NCBI GenBank assembly: GCA_910584055.1
Contig: CAJTZS010000020.1
Location: 7,846 to 71,845 of the forward strand
Direction of reading: 5' to 3'
DNA: 64,000 nucleotides
Source of the DNA: an uncultured Muribaculaceae bacterium
GTDB lineage: Bacteria > Bacteroidota > Bacteroidia > Bacteroidales > Muribaculaceae
In this document: piece by piece, positions 9,847 to 18,636 of the stretch
Layout: every line of letters begins with the position of its first letter
Numbering within the stretch: the stretch's first letter is position 1
Position numbers and translations under genes: made by a program
Notes under the pieces: model-generated
Databases searched by the model: none
Told to the model about the DNA's origin: nothing
Seen by the model: the letters and a program-made list of their open reading frames with translations, nothing else

Positions 9847-10931
9847 AAAAGAAAGTATTGATAAGCGGTGGAGGCACGGGGGGACACATCTTCCCCGCCC
9901 TCTCTATAGCCAACGCCATAAAGCGGCGCATCGACGCAGACATATTATTTGTAGGGGCCGACAATAGGATGGAGATGGAAAAAGTGCCGGCTGCCGGCTA
10001 CGAAATCATCGGCCTCCCCGTCGCAGGGTTCGACCGCAAGAACATGCTGAAAAATTTCAGTGTGCTTTTAAAGCTTTTTAAAAGCGTGAGAATGGCACGC
10101 AAGATCATAAAGGATTTCAAGCCCGACATTGCAATCGGCGTGGGAGGATACGCGTCAGGTCCCACACTCAAGGCCGCCCAGCGGGCCGGAGTTCCCACAC
10201 TTGTGCAGGAACAGAATTCCTATGCAGGTGTAACCAATAAACTCCTCGCGGCATATGCCGGCCGCATATGCGTGGCCTATGAAGGGATGGAGGCTTTCTT
10301 CCCTAAAGAAAAAATTGTTCTCACGGGCAATCCCGTGCGCAAAGATCTTACGGAACATACTTTCGACAAGGCAAAAGTGCGGACAAGATTCGGACTCAAT
10401 CCCGAGAAAGTCACGGTGCTTGTCGTTGGAGGAAGCCTCGGCGCGCGCACTCTCAATGAAAGTCTCGAGGCTGGATTGCGCAAACTCCTTGACGCGGGCT
10501 TGCAGGTAATATGGCAGACCGGCAAATATTTCGGCACACGCGGACAGCAGGCTGCGAAAGGTCTTCAGGGCGCCGTGGTCACAGAGTTTATCACAGATAT
10601 GGGCTCTGCCTATGCCGCCGCCGACCTTGTCGTTTCCCGTGCCGGTGCCGGTTCAATCAGTGAGCTGCAGGTGCTCGGCAAGCCGTGTGTACTTGTCCCT
10701 TCTCCCAATGTGGCGGAAGACCATCAGACGAAAAATGCGCTTGCCCTTGTCCATAAGGATGCCGCCGTGATGGTCACCGATGCCGAAGCCCGCGGAAAAC
10801 TGGTTGACACCGTCCTCGACCTCGCATCCGATAAAGAGAAACTGAAATCGATGAGCGCCAATATCTCAGCCATGGCTCTTCGCGACAGCGACGAGCATAT
10901 AGTCGATGAAATAATGAAGATTATCTCCTAA
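9843..10931 (+). CDS. murG: Lipid II synthase (UDP-GlcNAc transferase)
   Basis: MurG adds GlcNAc to lipid I on the inner face of the membrane and so completes lipid II. The protein has 362 residues with the GT28 fold motifs: the N-terminal glycine-rich loop SGGGTGGHIFPALSIANA, the second loop GVGGYASGP, and the C-terminal donor site VVSRAGAGSISELQVLGKPCVLVP. Its ATG overlaps the ftsW stop by 4 nt. After its stop comes a 57-nt gap before murC in which CCCTAT-like words recur several times, the largest gap inside the mur cluster. Confidence 0.97.
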   Translation: MKKKVLISGGGTGGHIFPALSIANAIKRRIDADILFVGADNRMEMEKVPAAGYEIIGLPVAGFDRKNMLKNFSVLLKLFKSVRMARKIIKDFKPDIAIGVGGYASGPTLKAAQRAGVPTLVQEQNSYAGVTNKLLAAYAGRICVAYEGMEAFFPKEKIVLTGNPVRKDLTEHTFDKAKVRTRFGLNPEKVTVLVVGGSLGARTLNESLEAGLRKLLDAGLQVIWQTGKYFGTRGQQAAKGLQGAVVTEFITDMGSAYAAADLVVSRAGAGSISELQVLGKPCVLVPSPNVAEDHQTKNALALVHKDAAVMVTDAEARGKLVDTVLDLASDKEKLKSMSANISAMALRDSDEHIVDEIMKIIS

Positions 10932-10988
10932 CCCTATTCCGCCCCATTCAGCCCTATATCGCCCTATTAAATTAAATCCAGATCAATC

Positions 10989-12371
10989 ATGACCAAATCC
11001 AACATATTTTTCGTAGGTGCCGGCGGAATCGGTATGGCAAACCTCGTAAGGTATTATCTCCGCCACGGCCACAACGTCGCCGGCTATGACCGAACACCCT
11101 CCGCCCTCACCGATGACCTCAGGAAAGAGGGCGCACGAATCACTTTTATCGATTCCCCCGATGAGATTCCCCCGACATTCCATAATCCGGAGGATACGCT
11201 GGTAGTTTATACTCCGGCGGTGCCTGAATCAAACAAAATCCTTTCGTATTTTCGCAACAACGGTTTTGAGGTGATCAAACGAGCCGCACTTCTCGGCAAA
11301 ATCACCCGCAATACTGATGCAATATGCGTCGCCGGCTCTCACGGGAAAACCACGACCTCCTCAATGATCGCCAATATTCTACGGAACTCCGACAAAGGAT
11401 GCACCGCATTCCTGGGGGGAATCCTGAGAAACACCGACAGCAATCTTGTGCTTGACGAAAAATCACCGTTCTCCGTGATTGAAGCCGATGAATATGACCG
11501 TTCTTTCCATCATCTTCATCCATGCATAGCTGTCGTCACTTCAACCGATCCCGACCATCTTGACATATACGGGGATGAAGGGCATTATCTTGAAGCTTTT
11601 TCAATTTTCACATCTCTCATCCGGCCCGGTGGCACACTTATAACCCACACAGGACTCAAATATCATCCAGAGGTAAAGGAAGGTGTTACGGTACAGACAT
11701 ATAGCGGAGGGACCGAGGGCGACTGGCACGCTGAAAACATTGCGTTCGGCACCGGCTGCCTCTCTTTCACCCTGATTGGACCTGAAAATCTGAGAATCGA
11801 GGATATACGGCTGGGGGTTCCCGTGGAAATAAATATCGACAATGCCGTGGCTGCAGCCGCAGCGGCAATAACGGCGGGAGCCTCGGCTGAAGATGTGAAA
11901 CGTGGAATCTCCTCATTCATGGGAGCCAAACGCCGCTTCGAGGTGTGGCTTGACGGATCGGTCCACCCGGGAGCACCCATACTTATCGATGACTATGCCC
12001 ACAGTCCGAATGAAATCAGAAGCTCTATCCGTTCTGTCAAAAAGCTATACCCGGGACGCAAATTGTCCGTAATATTCCAGCCCCACCTATACACACGCAC
12101 CCGCGACTTCGCCCCTGAGTTTGCAGAAGCGCTCTCGGAAGCCGACTGCGTTATCATGCCGGAAATCTATCCGGCAAGGGAACTGCCGATACCCGGTATA
12201 ACCTCCGACACCATCCTCAGAGATGTAAATTCATCTGAAAAAACATATTGCGAGCGAAAAGATTTGTTGAATCTGATAAAAAATAGTAACTTTGAAATCT
12301 TGATGACTCTGGGAGCTGCCGATATCGACCGGTTGCTTCCTGAGATTTGTGATATATTATCGTTGAGATGA
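10989..12371 (+). CDS. murC: UDP-MurNAc:L-alanine ligase
   Basis: MurC adds L-alanine to UDP-MurNAc, the first step of stem-peptide assembly. The 460-residue protein begins with the Rossmann-like motif FFVGAGGIGMANLVRYYLRHG, has the ATP loop VAGSHGKTTTSSMIANIL near residue 112, the central EADEYDRSFHHLHP and TDPDHLDIYG motifs, and the C-terminal domain motif DDYAHSPNEI. All ligase motifs look intact. Its last four bases (ATGA) overlap the ftsQ start. MurB and Ddl, which follow MurC in many proteobacteria, are not here. Confidence 0.96.
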   Translation: MTKSNIFFVGAGGIGMANLVRYYLRHGHNVAGYDRTPSALTDDLRKEGARITFIDSPDEIPPTFHNPEDTLVVYTPAVPESNKILSYFRNNGFEVIKRAALLGKITRNTDAICVAGSHGKTTTSSMIANILRNSDKGCTAFLGGILRNTDSNLVLDEKSPFSVIEADEYDRSFHHLHPCIAVVTSTDPDHLDIYGDEGHYLEAFSIFTSLIRPGGTLITHTGLKYHPEVKEGVTVQTYSGGTEGDWHAENIAFGTGCLSFTLIGPENLRIEDIRLGVPVEINIDNAVAAAAAAITAGASAEDVKRGISSFMGAKRRFEVWLDGSVHPGAPILIDDYAHSPNEIRSSIRSVKKLYPGRKLSVIFQPHLYTRTRDFAPEFAEALSEADCVIMPEIYPARELPIPGITSDTILRDVNSSEKTYCERKDLLNLIKNSNFEILMTLGAADIDRLLPEICDILSLR

Positions 12372-13204
12372 AGAATACCATCTTGAAATGGCTGTTGCTG
12401 ATCCTTTTGATGGGATATACCGCCTGGGTTACCGTATGGGCAAACCGGGAGGCGGAACGTCATAAATGCTCAGGAATCATTATCAAGGTGTTGGGAACAG
12501 AGAACCCTAAAATTCTCGAACGGACAAAAAGCGGTATCGAAACCGAATTGTCCAGATACCCGGAACAGATCAAAGGGACGCCCATCCATAACCTGGATAC
12601 CCGCAAAATCGAGAAATATCTCTCTTCGATATCAAATTTTGAGAGGGTTGACTGCATGATCAATTCCGACAATCACCTGCTCGTGGAGGCGAGACCCCTC
12701 GAACCGGTGATGCGTGTGTTTGATGCCGGCAATTCATACTATATCAACCGGGAAGGGAAAAGGATTGATGCAAAAGCCGAATTCTTCACCGATGTGCCGG
12801 TTGTCTGCGGGAACTTCAATAAAAAGTTTACGCCTAAAAATGTCCTCCCTCTCGTGAGATATATCAACACGGACCAAAAGCTTGCCAACCTTGTGAGCAT
12901 GATTGTGGCGCGTGACGAAAGAAACCTGATTCTTGTGCCAAGGATAAAGGGGCATGTCGTGAATTTCGGAGACACCACGCGGATGCAGGAAAAAAGCAAG
13001 AACCTTTTTCTTTTCTATCGCAAGGTAATGCCGCATAAAGGATGGATGGAATATGACACTGTTTCCGTAAAATTCCGTGACCAGGTGGTGGCGACAAGAA
13101 GAGACAAAACCATACAACAGCATAGCGAAGACTATACCGAGGAGATAGACCTAGAGGAACACACTCTCCCCGACATCTCCGGAGAGACTGCTTCCGCTGA
13201 ATAA
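12368..13204 (+). CDS. ftsQ: Cell division protein FtsQ/DivIB
   Basis: This 278-residue protein has a short N-terminus and one membrane segment at about residues 5-25 (LKWLLLILLMGYTAWVTVWA), followed by an extracytoplasmic POTRA-like and beta domain. That is the FtsQ layout. FtsQ links early and late divisome proteins and binds FtsL-FtsB. Primary sequence is poorly conserved in the family, so context (between murC and ftsA, with a 4-nt overlap with murC) carries much of the call. The C-terminal tail from about residue 250 is acidic and probably disordered (EDYTEEIDLEEHTLPD). Confidence 0.9.
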   Translation: MKNTILKWLLLILLMGYTAWVTVWANREAERHKCSGIIIKVLGTENPKILERTKSGIETELSRYPEQIKGTPIHNLDTRKIEKYLSSISNFERVDCMINSDNHLLVEARPLEPVMRVFDAGNSYYINREGKRIDAKAEFFTDVPVVCGNFNKKFTPKNVLPLVRYINTDQKLANLVSMIVARDERNLILVPRIKGHVVNFGDTTRMQEKSKNLFLFYRKVMPHKGWMEYDTVSVKFRDQVVATRRDKTIQQHSEDYTEEIDLEEHTLPDISGETASAE

Positions 13205-13229
13205 GAAGCTATAAAAAAATAAAAGGATA

Positions 13230-14555
13230 ATGACCGAAGATAGATATGTCGCTGCGATTGAGATAAGCAGCTCCAAGATAGTGGCTGTCGTGGGCAGGAT
13301 GCGTGCCGGCGGTCAACTCGACATCATAGCGTCCGAACAGGAGAAAGGGGTGGAAAGTGTCCGCTATGGCGTGATACGCAACCTTGAGGAAGCTTCGAAC
13401 CGCATCGTCAGAATCATCAGCAAGCTTGAACGCAAGCCTGCCGTTGCGCCACGCAAGATAACCGGGCTTTTCGTAGGGCTTTCAGGGCTCTCCCTCCACT
13501 CTATTCCGACACGGGTTTCTATCAAACTGCCGGACGACACGGAGATTACGGATGAAATCATCCAGCGGTTACAAAAACAGGCACTGAACACCGCCATAGA
13601 CTCATCACTCGAAACCATGGATGCCGTGCCACGGTTATTCACCGTAGGCAGGACAGAGACAATAACACCCAAAGGAGTGGTCGGCAACAGCATCAGTGCT
13701 GATTACGACCTGATAGTATGCCGCCCCGAAAACAAGAACAATCTCATACGCACAGTCGAGGATAAAGTCAAAATTCCAATCAAGGGGATTGTCGTGACGG
13801 CTCTCGCCTCGGGGCAGCTTATTCTCAGTGCCGAAGAGAAACGTCTCGGATGCATGCTCGTGGATATGGGTGCTGAAACCACCACTGTCTCCATTTATAA
13901 GAATGGTCATCTCGTATATTTCGCCACCCTCCCCCTCGGAGGCAGAAACATAACACGTGACCTGACATCCCTCAACCTCCTTGAGGAACGTGCCGAGGAG
14001 ACCAAAATCTCCAACGGAAGCGCCATTCCCCGGGAGACAAAAACAAACCTGAACTATAACGGCGTCCGCGATGCTGATGTCTCCAACTATATCGTTGCCC
14101 GCGCTGAGGAGATTGTGGTCAACGTGCTCAAACAGATTCAATATGCCGAACTGAAGGACAGCGACCTGCCTGGCGGAATTGTTGTAATAGGAGGCGCTTC
14201 GAAACTAAACGGCATGATTGAGCTTATAGCCAACAAGAGCAGCCTCAATGTTCGCCGTGGCTCTCTTCCCCAATATATCCATCTTGAAGACACCAAGATT
14301 AATTCCGCCGATATAATAGAAGTTGCAAGCGTGCTATATGCCGGAGCGTCGGCAAATGAGGATGAATGCCTCGAACTCCCTGAGAGGCGAGAAGTGCCTG
14401 TAACCGGAGAGCCGATAGTGAATGATCCGGAACCGGAACCGGAGCCCAAACCGGCCGGAGGAGGATTCAAGGCTCCCAAATGGTGGGGCAGCTTCAAGGA
14501 TAAACTCTCGGGAGCATTCGGCAATACGGAAGACGATTCCGATGCACTTGATTAA
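13230..14555 (+). CDS. ftsA: Cell division protein FtsA
   Basis: FtsA is the actin-like ATPase that tethers FtsZ filaments to the membrane. The 441-residue protein starts AAIEISSSKIVAVVGRMR (first phosphate-binding loop), has the later motifs GCMLVDMGAETTTVSIY and GGIVVIGGASKLNGM, and ends in a proline/acidic linker (PEPEPEPKPAGG) followed by a tryptophan-rich amphipathic segment PKWWGSFKDKLSGAFG. The last segment matches the position of the membrane-targeting helix known in the family. It lies 25 nt after ftsQ and 19 nt before ftsZ. Confidence 0.96.
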   Translation: MTEDRYVAAIEISSSKIVAVVGRMRAGGQLDIIASEQEKGVESVRYGVIRNLEEASNRIVRIISKLERKPAVAPRKITGLFVGLSGLSLHSIPTRVSIKLPDDTEITDEIIQRLQKQALNTAIDSSLETMDAVPRLFTVGRTETITPKGVVGNSISADYDLIVCRPENKNNLIRTVEDKVKIPIKGIVVTALASGQLILSAEEKRLGCMLVDMGAETTTVSIYKNGHLVYFATLPLGGRNITRDLTSLNLLEERAEETKISNGSAIPRETKTNLNYNGVRDADVSNYIVARAEEIVVNVLKQIQYAELKDSDLPGGIVVIGGASKLNGMIELIANKSSLNVRRGSLPQYIHLEDTKINSADIIEVASVLYAGASANEDECLELPERREVPVTGEPIVNDPEPEPEPKPAGGGFKAPKWWGSFKDKLSGAFGNTEDDSDALD

Positions 14556-14574
14556 TAAGAAGAAATTTGTTCAG

Positions 14575-15981
14575 ATGAATACCGATACATATACTCCAGA
14601 TTTTCACGACCTCACCGATGAATCCGGTTTCGTAAAGGATGCCAACGATGCCATCATCAAGGTAATTGGCGTGGGCGGCGGCGGAAGCAACGCTGTCAAC
14701 TATATGTACGCCCAGAAAATCCCTCATGTGAATTTCGTCGTTTGCAACACCGATGCGCAGCATCTTGAAAAATCTCCCGTTCCTAACAAACTCCTTATCG
14801 GAGAAGCAATAACCAACGGTCTCGGGGCAGGCAATGTGCCGGATGTAGGCCGTCAGTGTGCCGAAGCGTCAGCTGATAAAATCAAGGAGCTTTTCGACAG
14901 CAAAACAGAGATGGTCTTCATCACTGCCGGAATGGGAGGTGGCACCGGAACGGGAGCCGCCCCTGTTGTGGCTCAGCTTGCAAAAGAAGCGGGGATGCTC
15001 ACAATCGGCATCGTAACAGTGCCTTTCTTCTTTGAAGGGGAGAAAAAGATCCTCAAAGCGATTGAAGGGGCGAAAGAGATGAAGAAGCACGTTGACGCCC
15101 TCCTTGTGATAAACAATGAGAACCTTATCGACCTCTACAAGGACCTCGATTTCTTCAACGCTTTCGGCAAAGCCGACGACACCCTCGCCAATGCCGCGCG
15201 AAGCATTTCGGAAATCATTTCCGAACCTTGTTATGTAAATGTCGATTTCCAGGATGTGAAAACTACCTTGAAGGAAGCGGGCACGGCAATCATATCCACA
15301 GCAGAAGCCGAAGGAGATCACAGAATCTCCAAAGCTATCGATCAGGCGCTTCATTCCCCGCTGCTCAAAACCCACGACATATATTCTTCGAAACGGATTC
15401 TGCTTAAGGTGGTATGTTGGAAGGATTCCCCCAATTCCCTCAAGATGGAGGAGATGTCTGAAATATACCAGTTCACATCGCAATTGCCTCCAACAATCGA
15501 TGTGAAATGGGGTATCGGGGACAACCCGGCGATGGGCGACAAGATAAAGATAACCGTACTCGCTTCAGGTTTCGACATGACCCTGAAAGAATCCTCTTCT
15601 GCACAGCCTGTCAAACCTGCTGCTACAGGAGGCGACAAAAAAGACCCCATCGTGCTTGTGGCCGATTACGATCAGCCAACCGGCGAGAAAGCCCTCCAAG
15701 ACAAGATCAAACAGATGGAGGCGCAGGAAACCATGAGCACCATCTACGGTCATGAAAAGATCAAAGAGAAGAACCGGGCTTCTGATGAAACCCGATATGT
15801 CGTTCTCAAACCTTCACAGTTCGATGACCTGGACGTCATTGCCAAGCTTGAGAACAGTAAGGCTTTCAACCGCGCTCCCGGTTTCAAAGAAGAACTGAAC
15901 AGAATCGGACAGACCGATCCCAAGCCTCGTCCCTCCGATACACGTGAAATAGACCGGGGGGCGACACCCATCACTTTTTAG
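14575..15981 (+). CDS. ftsZ: Cell division GTPase FtsZ
   Basis: FtsZ polymerises into the division ring. The start is placed at ATG 14575 (MNTDTYTPDF), giving 468 residues. The frame stays open upstream to 14422 inside ftsA, and an ATG at 14542 also exists, but both would overlap ftsA and lack the usual spacing. The GTPase core shows IKVIGVGGGGSNAVNYM, the tubulin signature GGGTGTGAAPVVAQLA and the synergy-loop region VNVDFQDVKTTLKEAGTAI. A long variable linker follows from about residue 340, and the end is DTREIDRGATPITF. The next gene starts 18 nt downstream. Confidence 0.97.
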   Translation: MNTDTYTPDFHDLTDESGFVKDANDAIIKVIGVGGGGSNAVNYMYAQKIPHVNFVVCNTDAQHLEKSPVPNKLLIGEAITNGLGAGNVPDVGRQCAEASADKIKELFDSKTEMVFITAGMGGGTGTGAAPVVAQLAKEAGMLTIGIVTVPFFFEGEKKILKAIEGAKEMKKHVDALLVINNENLIDLYKDLDFFNAFGKADDTLANAARSISEIISEPCYVNVDFQDVKTTLKEAGTAIISTAEAEGDHRISKAIDQALHSPLLKTHDIYSSKRILLKVVCWKDSPNSLKMEEMSEIYQFTSQLPPTIDVKWGIGDNPAMGDKIKITVLASGFDMTLKESSSAQPVKPAATGGDKKDPIVLVADYDQPTGEKALQDKIKQMEAQETMSTIYGHEKIKEKNRASDETRYVVLKPSQFDDLDVIAKLENSKAFNRAPGFKEELNRIGQTDPKPRPSDTREIDRGATPITF

Positions 15982-15999
15982 AAAATATTCATTAAATAT

Positions 16000-17649
16000 A
16001 TGACTGAACATAAATTTCAGATGGTCGCCAAGACTTTCCAGGGACTGGAAGACGTTTTGCGCGATGAATTGATCTCTCTCGGCGCAGAGAATGTAGAAAT
16101 GGGCCGCCGCATGGTGAGCTTCGAGGGAAACCTCGAGACAATGTATCGTGCCAACCTTTGCTGCCGCACTGCCCTGCGCATTCTTAAGCCTATCGAAAAA
16201 TTCACGGCTTCCGACCCGGATGAGCTTTACGATATAGTGCGCGATATCGAATGGGAGAAATACATGACACCCCAGACAACTTTCTCCATCGACTCAACTG
16301 TAAACAGCGATGAGTTTTCGCACTCAAAATATGTAACCTACCGCGTAAAAGACGGCATTGTCGATCATTTCCGCGATAAATATGGCGAACGTCCGTCAAT
16401 ACGGGTATCCGGCGCGGACCTCATGCTCAACGTCCACATATTCGAAGACCGGATCACCATATCACTTGATTCAAGCGGAGAACCGCTATCAAAACGCGGA
16501 TATCGCGTGGAACAGACCGCTGCTCCTATCAATGAGGTTCTCGCCGCCGGAATCATCATGAAAACCGGATGGAGAGGCGACAGCAATTTCATAGACCCGA
16601 TGTGCGGCTCAGGCACGTTCCTCATAGAGGCCGCCTTGATTGCCGCAAACATCAACCCTGGCATCTTCCGCCAGCAATTCGCCTTCGAGAAATGGCCTGA
16701 TTTCGATAAGGAACTGTTCGAAGATATATATAACGACGACAGCGCGGAGAAGGAATTCGCATTCAAAATATATGGAGGCGATATCGATGCCGAAGCCGTA
16801 GCGATTGCCCGTAAGAATGTGCGCGAAGCAAAGGTTGACGACATGGTCGAGATTGTTTGCCAACCGATGAGCGACTGGACAGAGAACCCTGAGCCGGGCA
16901 TCATCGTTATGAATCCGCCTTACGGCGAACGTCTCAAACCGGATGACCTCACTGCCCTATACAAAGGCATCGGTTCGGCATTGAAAAAGAATTTCGCAGG
17001 ATGGAATGCCTGGATTATCGGTCCGGACAATGAGGAATTCGGCAATATCGGGCTCAAACCTACAATAAAGATTCCACTTCTTAACGGCAGCCTCGAATGC
17101 TCTCTGCGTGAGTATGTGCTTTTCGATGGACGCTATGATTCATTCCGTGCGGAAGGCGGCTCTCTCGGCAAACTTTCCGATGATGAGGCGGAAGAACAGC
17201 GTCGGCCACGCAAGATGAAGCATATCTCCGACGATGACTGGAAAAAGGAGACCCGCAAATTCGGGCACAACGACCGTAAACCGGCAAAAGGGGGCGACCG
17301 CAAGTTCTCCGACAAAAAATCTTTTGACCGAGACAATAAATTCTCCGACCGCAAACCTTTCGACCGAGACAATAAATTCTCCGACCGCAAGTCTTTCGAC
17401 CGCGACAGGAAATTCTCCGACCGCAAGCCTTTCGACCGCGACAAAAAACCTTTCGATCGCAAACCCTTCGACAACGATAAGAGATTCTCTGGCCGCAAGC
17501 CCTTCGACCGCAAACCGAAACCGGCTGCGGAACCTAACCATAAAGGCCCAAGGCTGCCCGAGAGCAACACCTATCGTTTCTCCGATTATAAACTCCGTTC
17601 GCGCCGTAAGCCAAAACCTGAAACTGAAGATTTCGAAACTGAATATTAA
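16000..17649 (+). CDS. THUMP-domain RNA methyltransferase (RlmL/TrmN-like) with repetitive basic tail
   Basis: A class I SAM-dependent methyltransferase of the RlmL N-terminal/TrmN type, expected to make N2-methylguanine in 23S rRNA or tRNA. Residues 1-160 or so form the ferredoxin-like and THUMP region, followed by DPMCGSGTFLIEAALIA (SAM motif I) and the catalytic NPPYGERL motif (Asn305 to Tyr308). The core ends near residue 385. The remaining 160 or so residues are a low-complexity basic/acidic tail built from a 12-residue repeat of the type KFSDRKPFDRDN. Such tails may bind RNA, as in DEAD-box helicases; that is inference. It begins 18 nt after ftsZ and overlaps the next ORF by 1 nt. The exact RNA target cannot be read from sequence. 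Confidence 0.88.
   Translation: MTEHKFQMVAKTFQGLEDVLRDELISLGAENVEMGRRMVSFEGNLETMYRANLCCRTALRILKPIEKFTASDPDELYDIVRDIEWEKYMTPQTTFSIDSTVNSDEFSHSKYVTYRVKDGIVDHFRDKYGERPSIRVSGADLMLNVHIFEDRITISLDSSGEPLSKRGYRVEQTAAPINEVLAAGIIMKTGWRGDSNFIDPMCGSGTFLIEAALIAANINPGIFRQQFAFEKWPDFDKELFEDIYNDDSAEKEFAFKIYGGDIDAEAVAIARKNVREAKVDDMVEIVCQPMSDWTENPEPGIIVMNPPYGERLKPDDLTALYKGIGSALKKNFAGWNAWIIGPDNEEFGNIGLKPTIKIPLLNGSLECSLREYVLFDGRYDSFRAEGGSLGKLSDDEAEEQRRPRKMKHISDDDWKKETRKFGHNDRKPAKGGDRKFSDKKSFDRDNKFSDRKPFDRDNKFSDRKSFDRDRKFSDRKPFDRDKKPFDRKPFDNDKRFSGRKPFDRKPKPAAEPNHKGPRLPESNTYRFSDYKLRSRRKPKPETEDFETEY
17302..17445 (+). repeat. Four in-frame 36-bp tandem repeats in the methyltransferase tail
   Basis: Four contiguous copies of a 36-bp unit encode KFSD(K/R)K(S/P)FDRD(N/R/K). 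Less regular copies continue to about 17520. Synonymous differences (GACCGA versus GACCGC, AAACCT versus AAGCCT) show the repeats have aged under protein-level selection and are not a fresh expansion. The period is a multiple of three, so copy-number changes would keep the frame. Confidence 0.95.
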
Positions 17650-18632
17650 TGAGATATAGAATCATTGGCAACAGTGGGTTGATACTCGCCATCATTCTTG
17701 CATGCGCGATGAGCGCTATTGAATTCTTCTTCGGCGATCCGCAATTGCTGAAAGGGGAGTTAGGGATTTGTATGCCTTCGCCAAATACCTGGACAATCAC
17801 CCCTGTCGCCTCATGGATTCTCAATCTCTCATTGATTATATTGTTGGGTCTGTCTCTACAGCTCTTCAACAAGACATATAACTTTATCAGCAGCAGCGAC
17901 ACGGCACTCCCCGCAGCATTCATATTCTTTTGCTGCGCGAACCCATGGATCGACGGGATGTTGACATCTTCCATAATTCTCATGGCGGCCAACCTTATAT
18001 GCCTCCACTTCATGTTCGGATGCTATAGGTCGCAGAAAGGGATGCAACAACTCTTCATCGTGGGTTCTATCCTGGCACTTGGATCAATGTTTCAGTATGC
18101 TTTCGTTTTCTTCATACCGGCATACATAGCCATAGCAATAGTGCTTAAATGCCTAAATATTAAAAGCTTCACAGCTTTTATAATGGGCATAGCCGCCCCA
18201 TATTGGATCGGAATCGGCTTGGGTCTGATACCTCTTGATTCATTCTCAATGCCGACCTTTACAAACCTTTTCGATGGATTCGGCTCCAAACAGGCGATAT
18301 TTGTCGGGCTCCTGAACTGCGCTGTGACAATAGTCATGGCACTTATCATAGCATTATACAATGCGGTAAAGCTCTATGCAGGCAACACCCGCCGCCGTCT
18401 CCTCAACAACGCCATTATAATCCTCGGAATTGCCTCTACAATCTGCATCGTCTGCGATGTGGACAATGTCCCTACATACATGGCTACCGTGTATCTCGTG
18501 CTGGGTGTGCAGCTCGCAAACCTTTTTGCCCTGCATAATGTCAAACATCCTCAAGCAGTTGTTTTCTTGATCACTCTCTTGTATATCGCATCCTATGTCC
18601 TTATGGAGACAGGAGTGACACCGATATTATAA
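17649..18632 (+). CDS. Polytopic membrane protein of unknown function
   Basis: I do not recognise this 327-residue protein. It is strongly hydrophobic, with about eight to ten predicted membrane segments, for example LILAIILACAMSAIEFFFG near residues 11-29 and LNNAIIILGIASTICIVC near 255-272. The loop around residues 55-90 contains several cysteines and polar residues (FFCCANPWIDG). Its ATG shares one base with the preceding methyltransferase stop and its stop is 4 nt before pdxB, so it belongs to the same transcript. Nothing visible suggests an enzyme motif. It may be one of the conserved Bacteroidales membrane proteins found near ftsZ, but that is only an impression. Confidence 0.7.
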   Translation: MRYRIIGNSGLILAIILACAMSAIEFFFGDPQLLKGELGICMPSPNTWTITPVASWILNLSLIILLGLSLQLFNKTYNFISSSDTALPAAFIFFCCANPWIDGMLTSSIILMAANLICLHFMFGCYRSQKGMQQLFIVGSILALGSMFQYAFVFFIPAYIAIAIVLKCLNIKSFTAFIMGIAAPYWIGIGLGLIPLDSFSMPTFTNLFDGFGSKQAIFVGLLNCAVTIVMALIIALYNAVKLYAGNTRRRLLNNAIIILGIASTICIVCDVDNVPTYMATVYLVLGVQLANLFALHNVKHPQAVVFLITLLYIASYVLMETGVTPIL

Positions 18633-18636
18633 AATT

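Noticed and set aside
13635..14141. 168-residue antisense ORF over ftsA, and similar antisense ORFs over other genes
   Set aside because: They mirror intact conserved genes and show no recognisable domains.
14422..14574. N-terminal extension of FtsZ by 51 residues
   Set aside because: It overlaps the end of ftsA in another frame and has no resemblance to FtsZ; ATG 14575 has proper spacing after ftsA.
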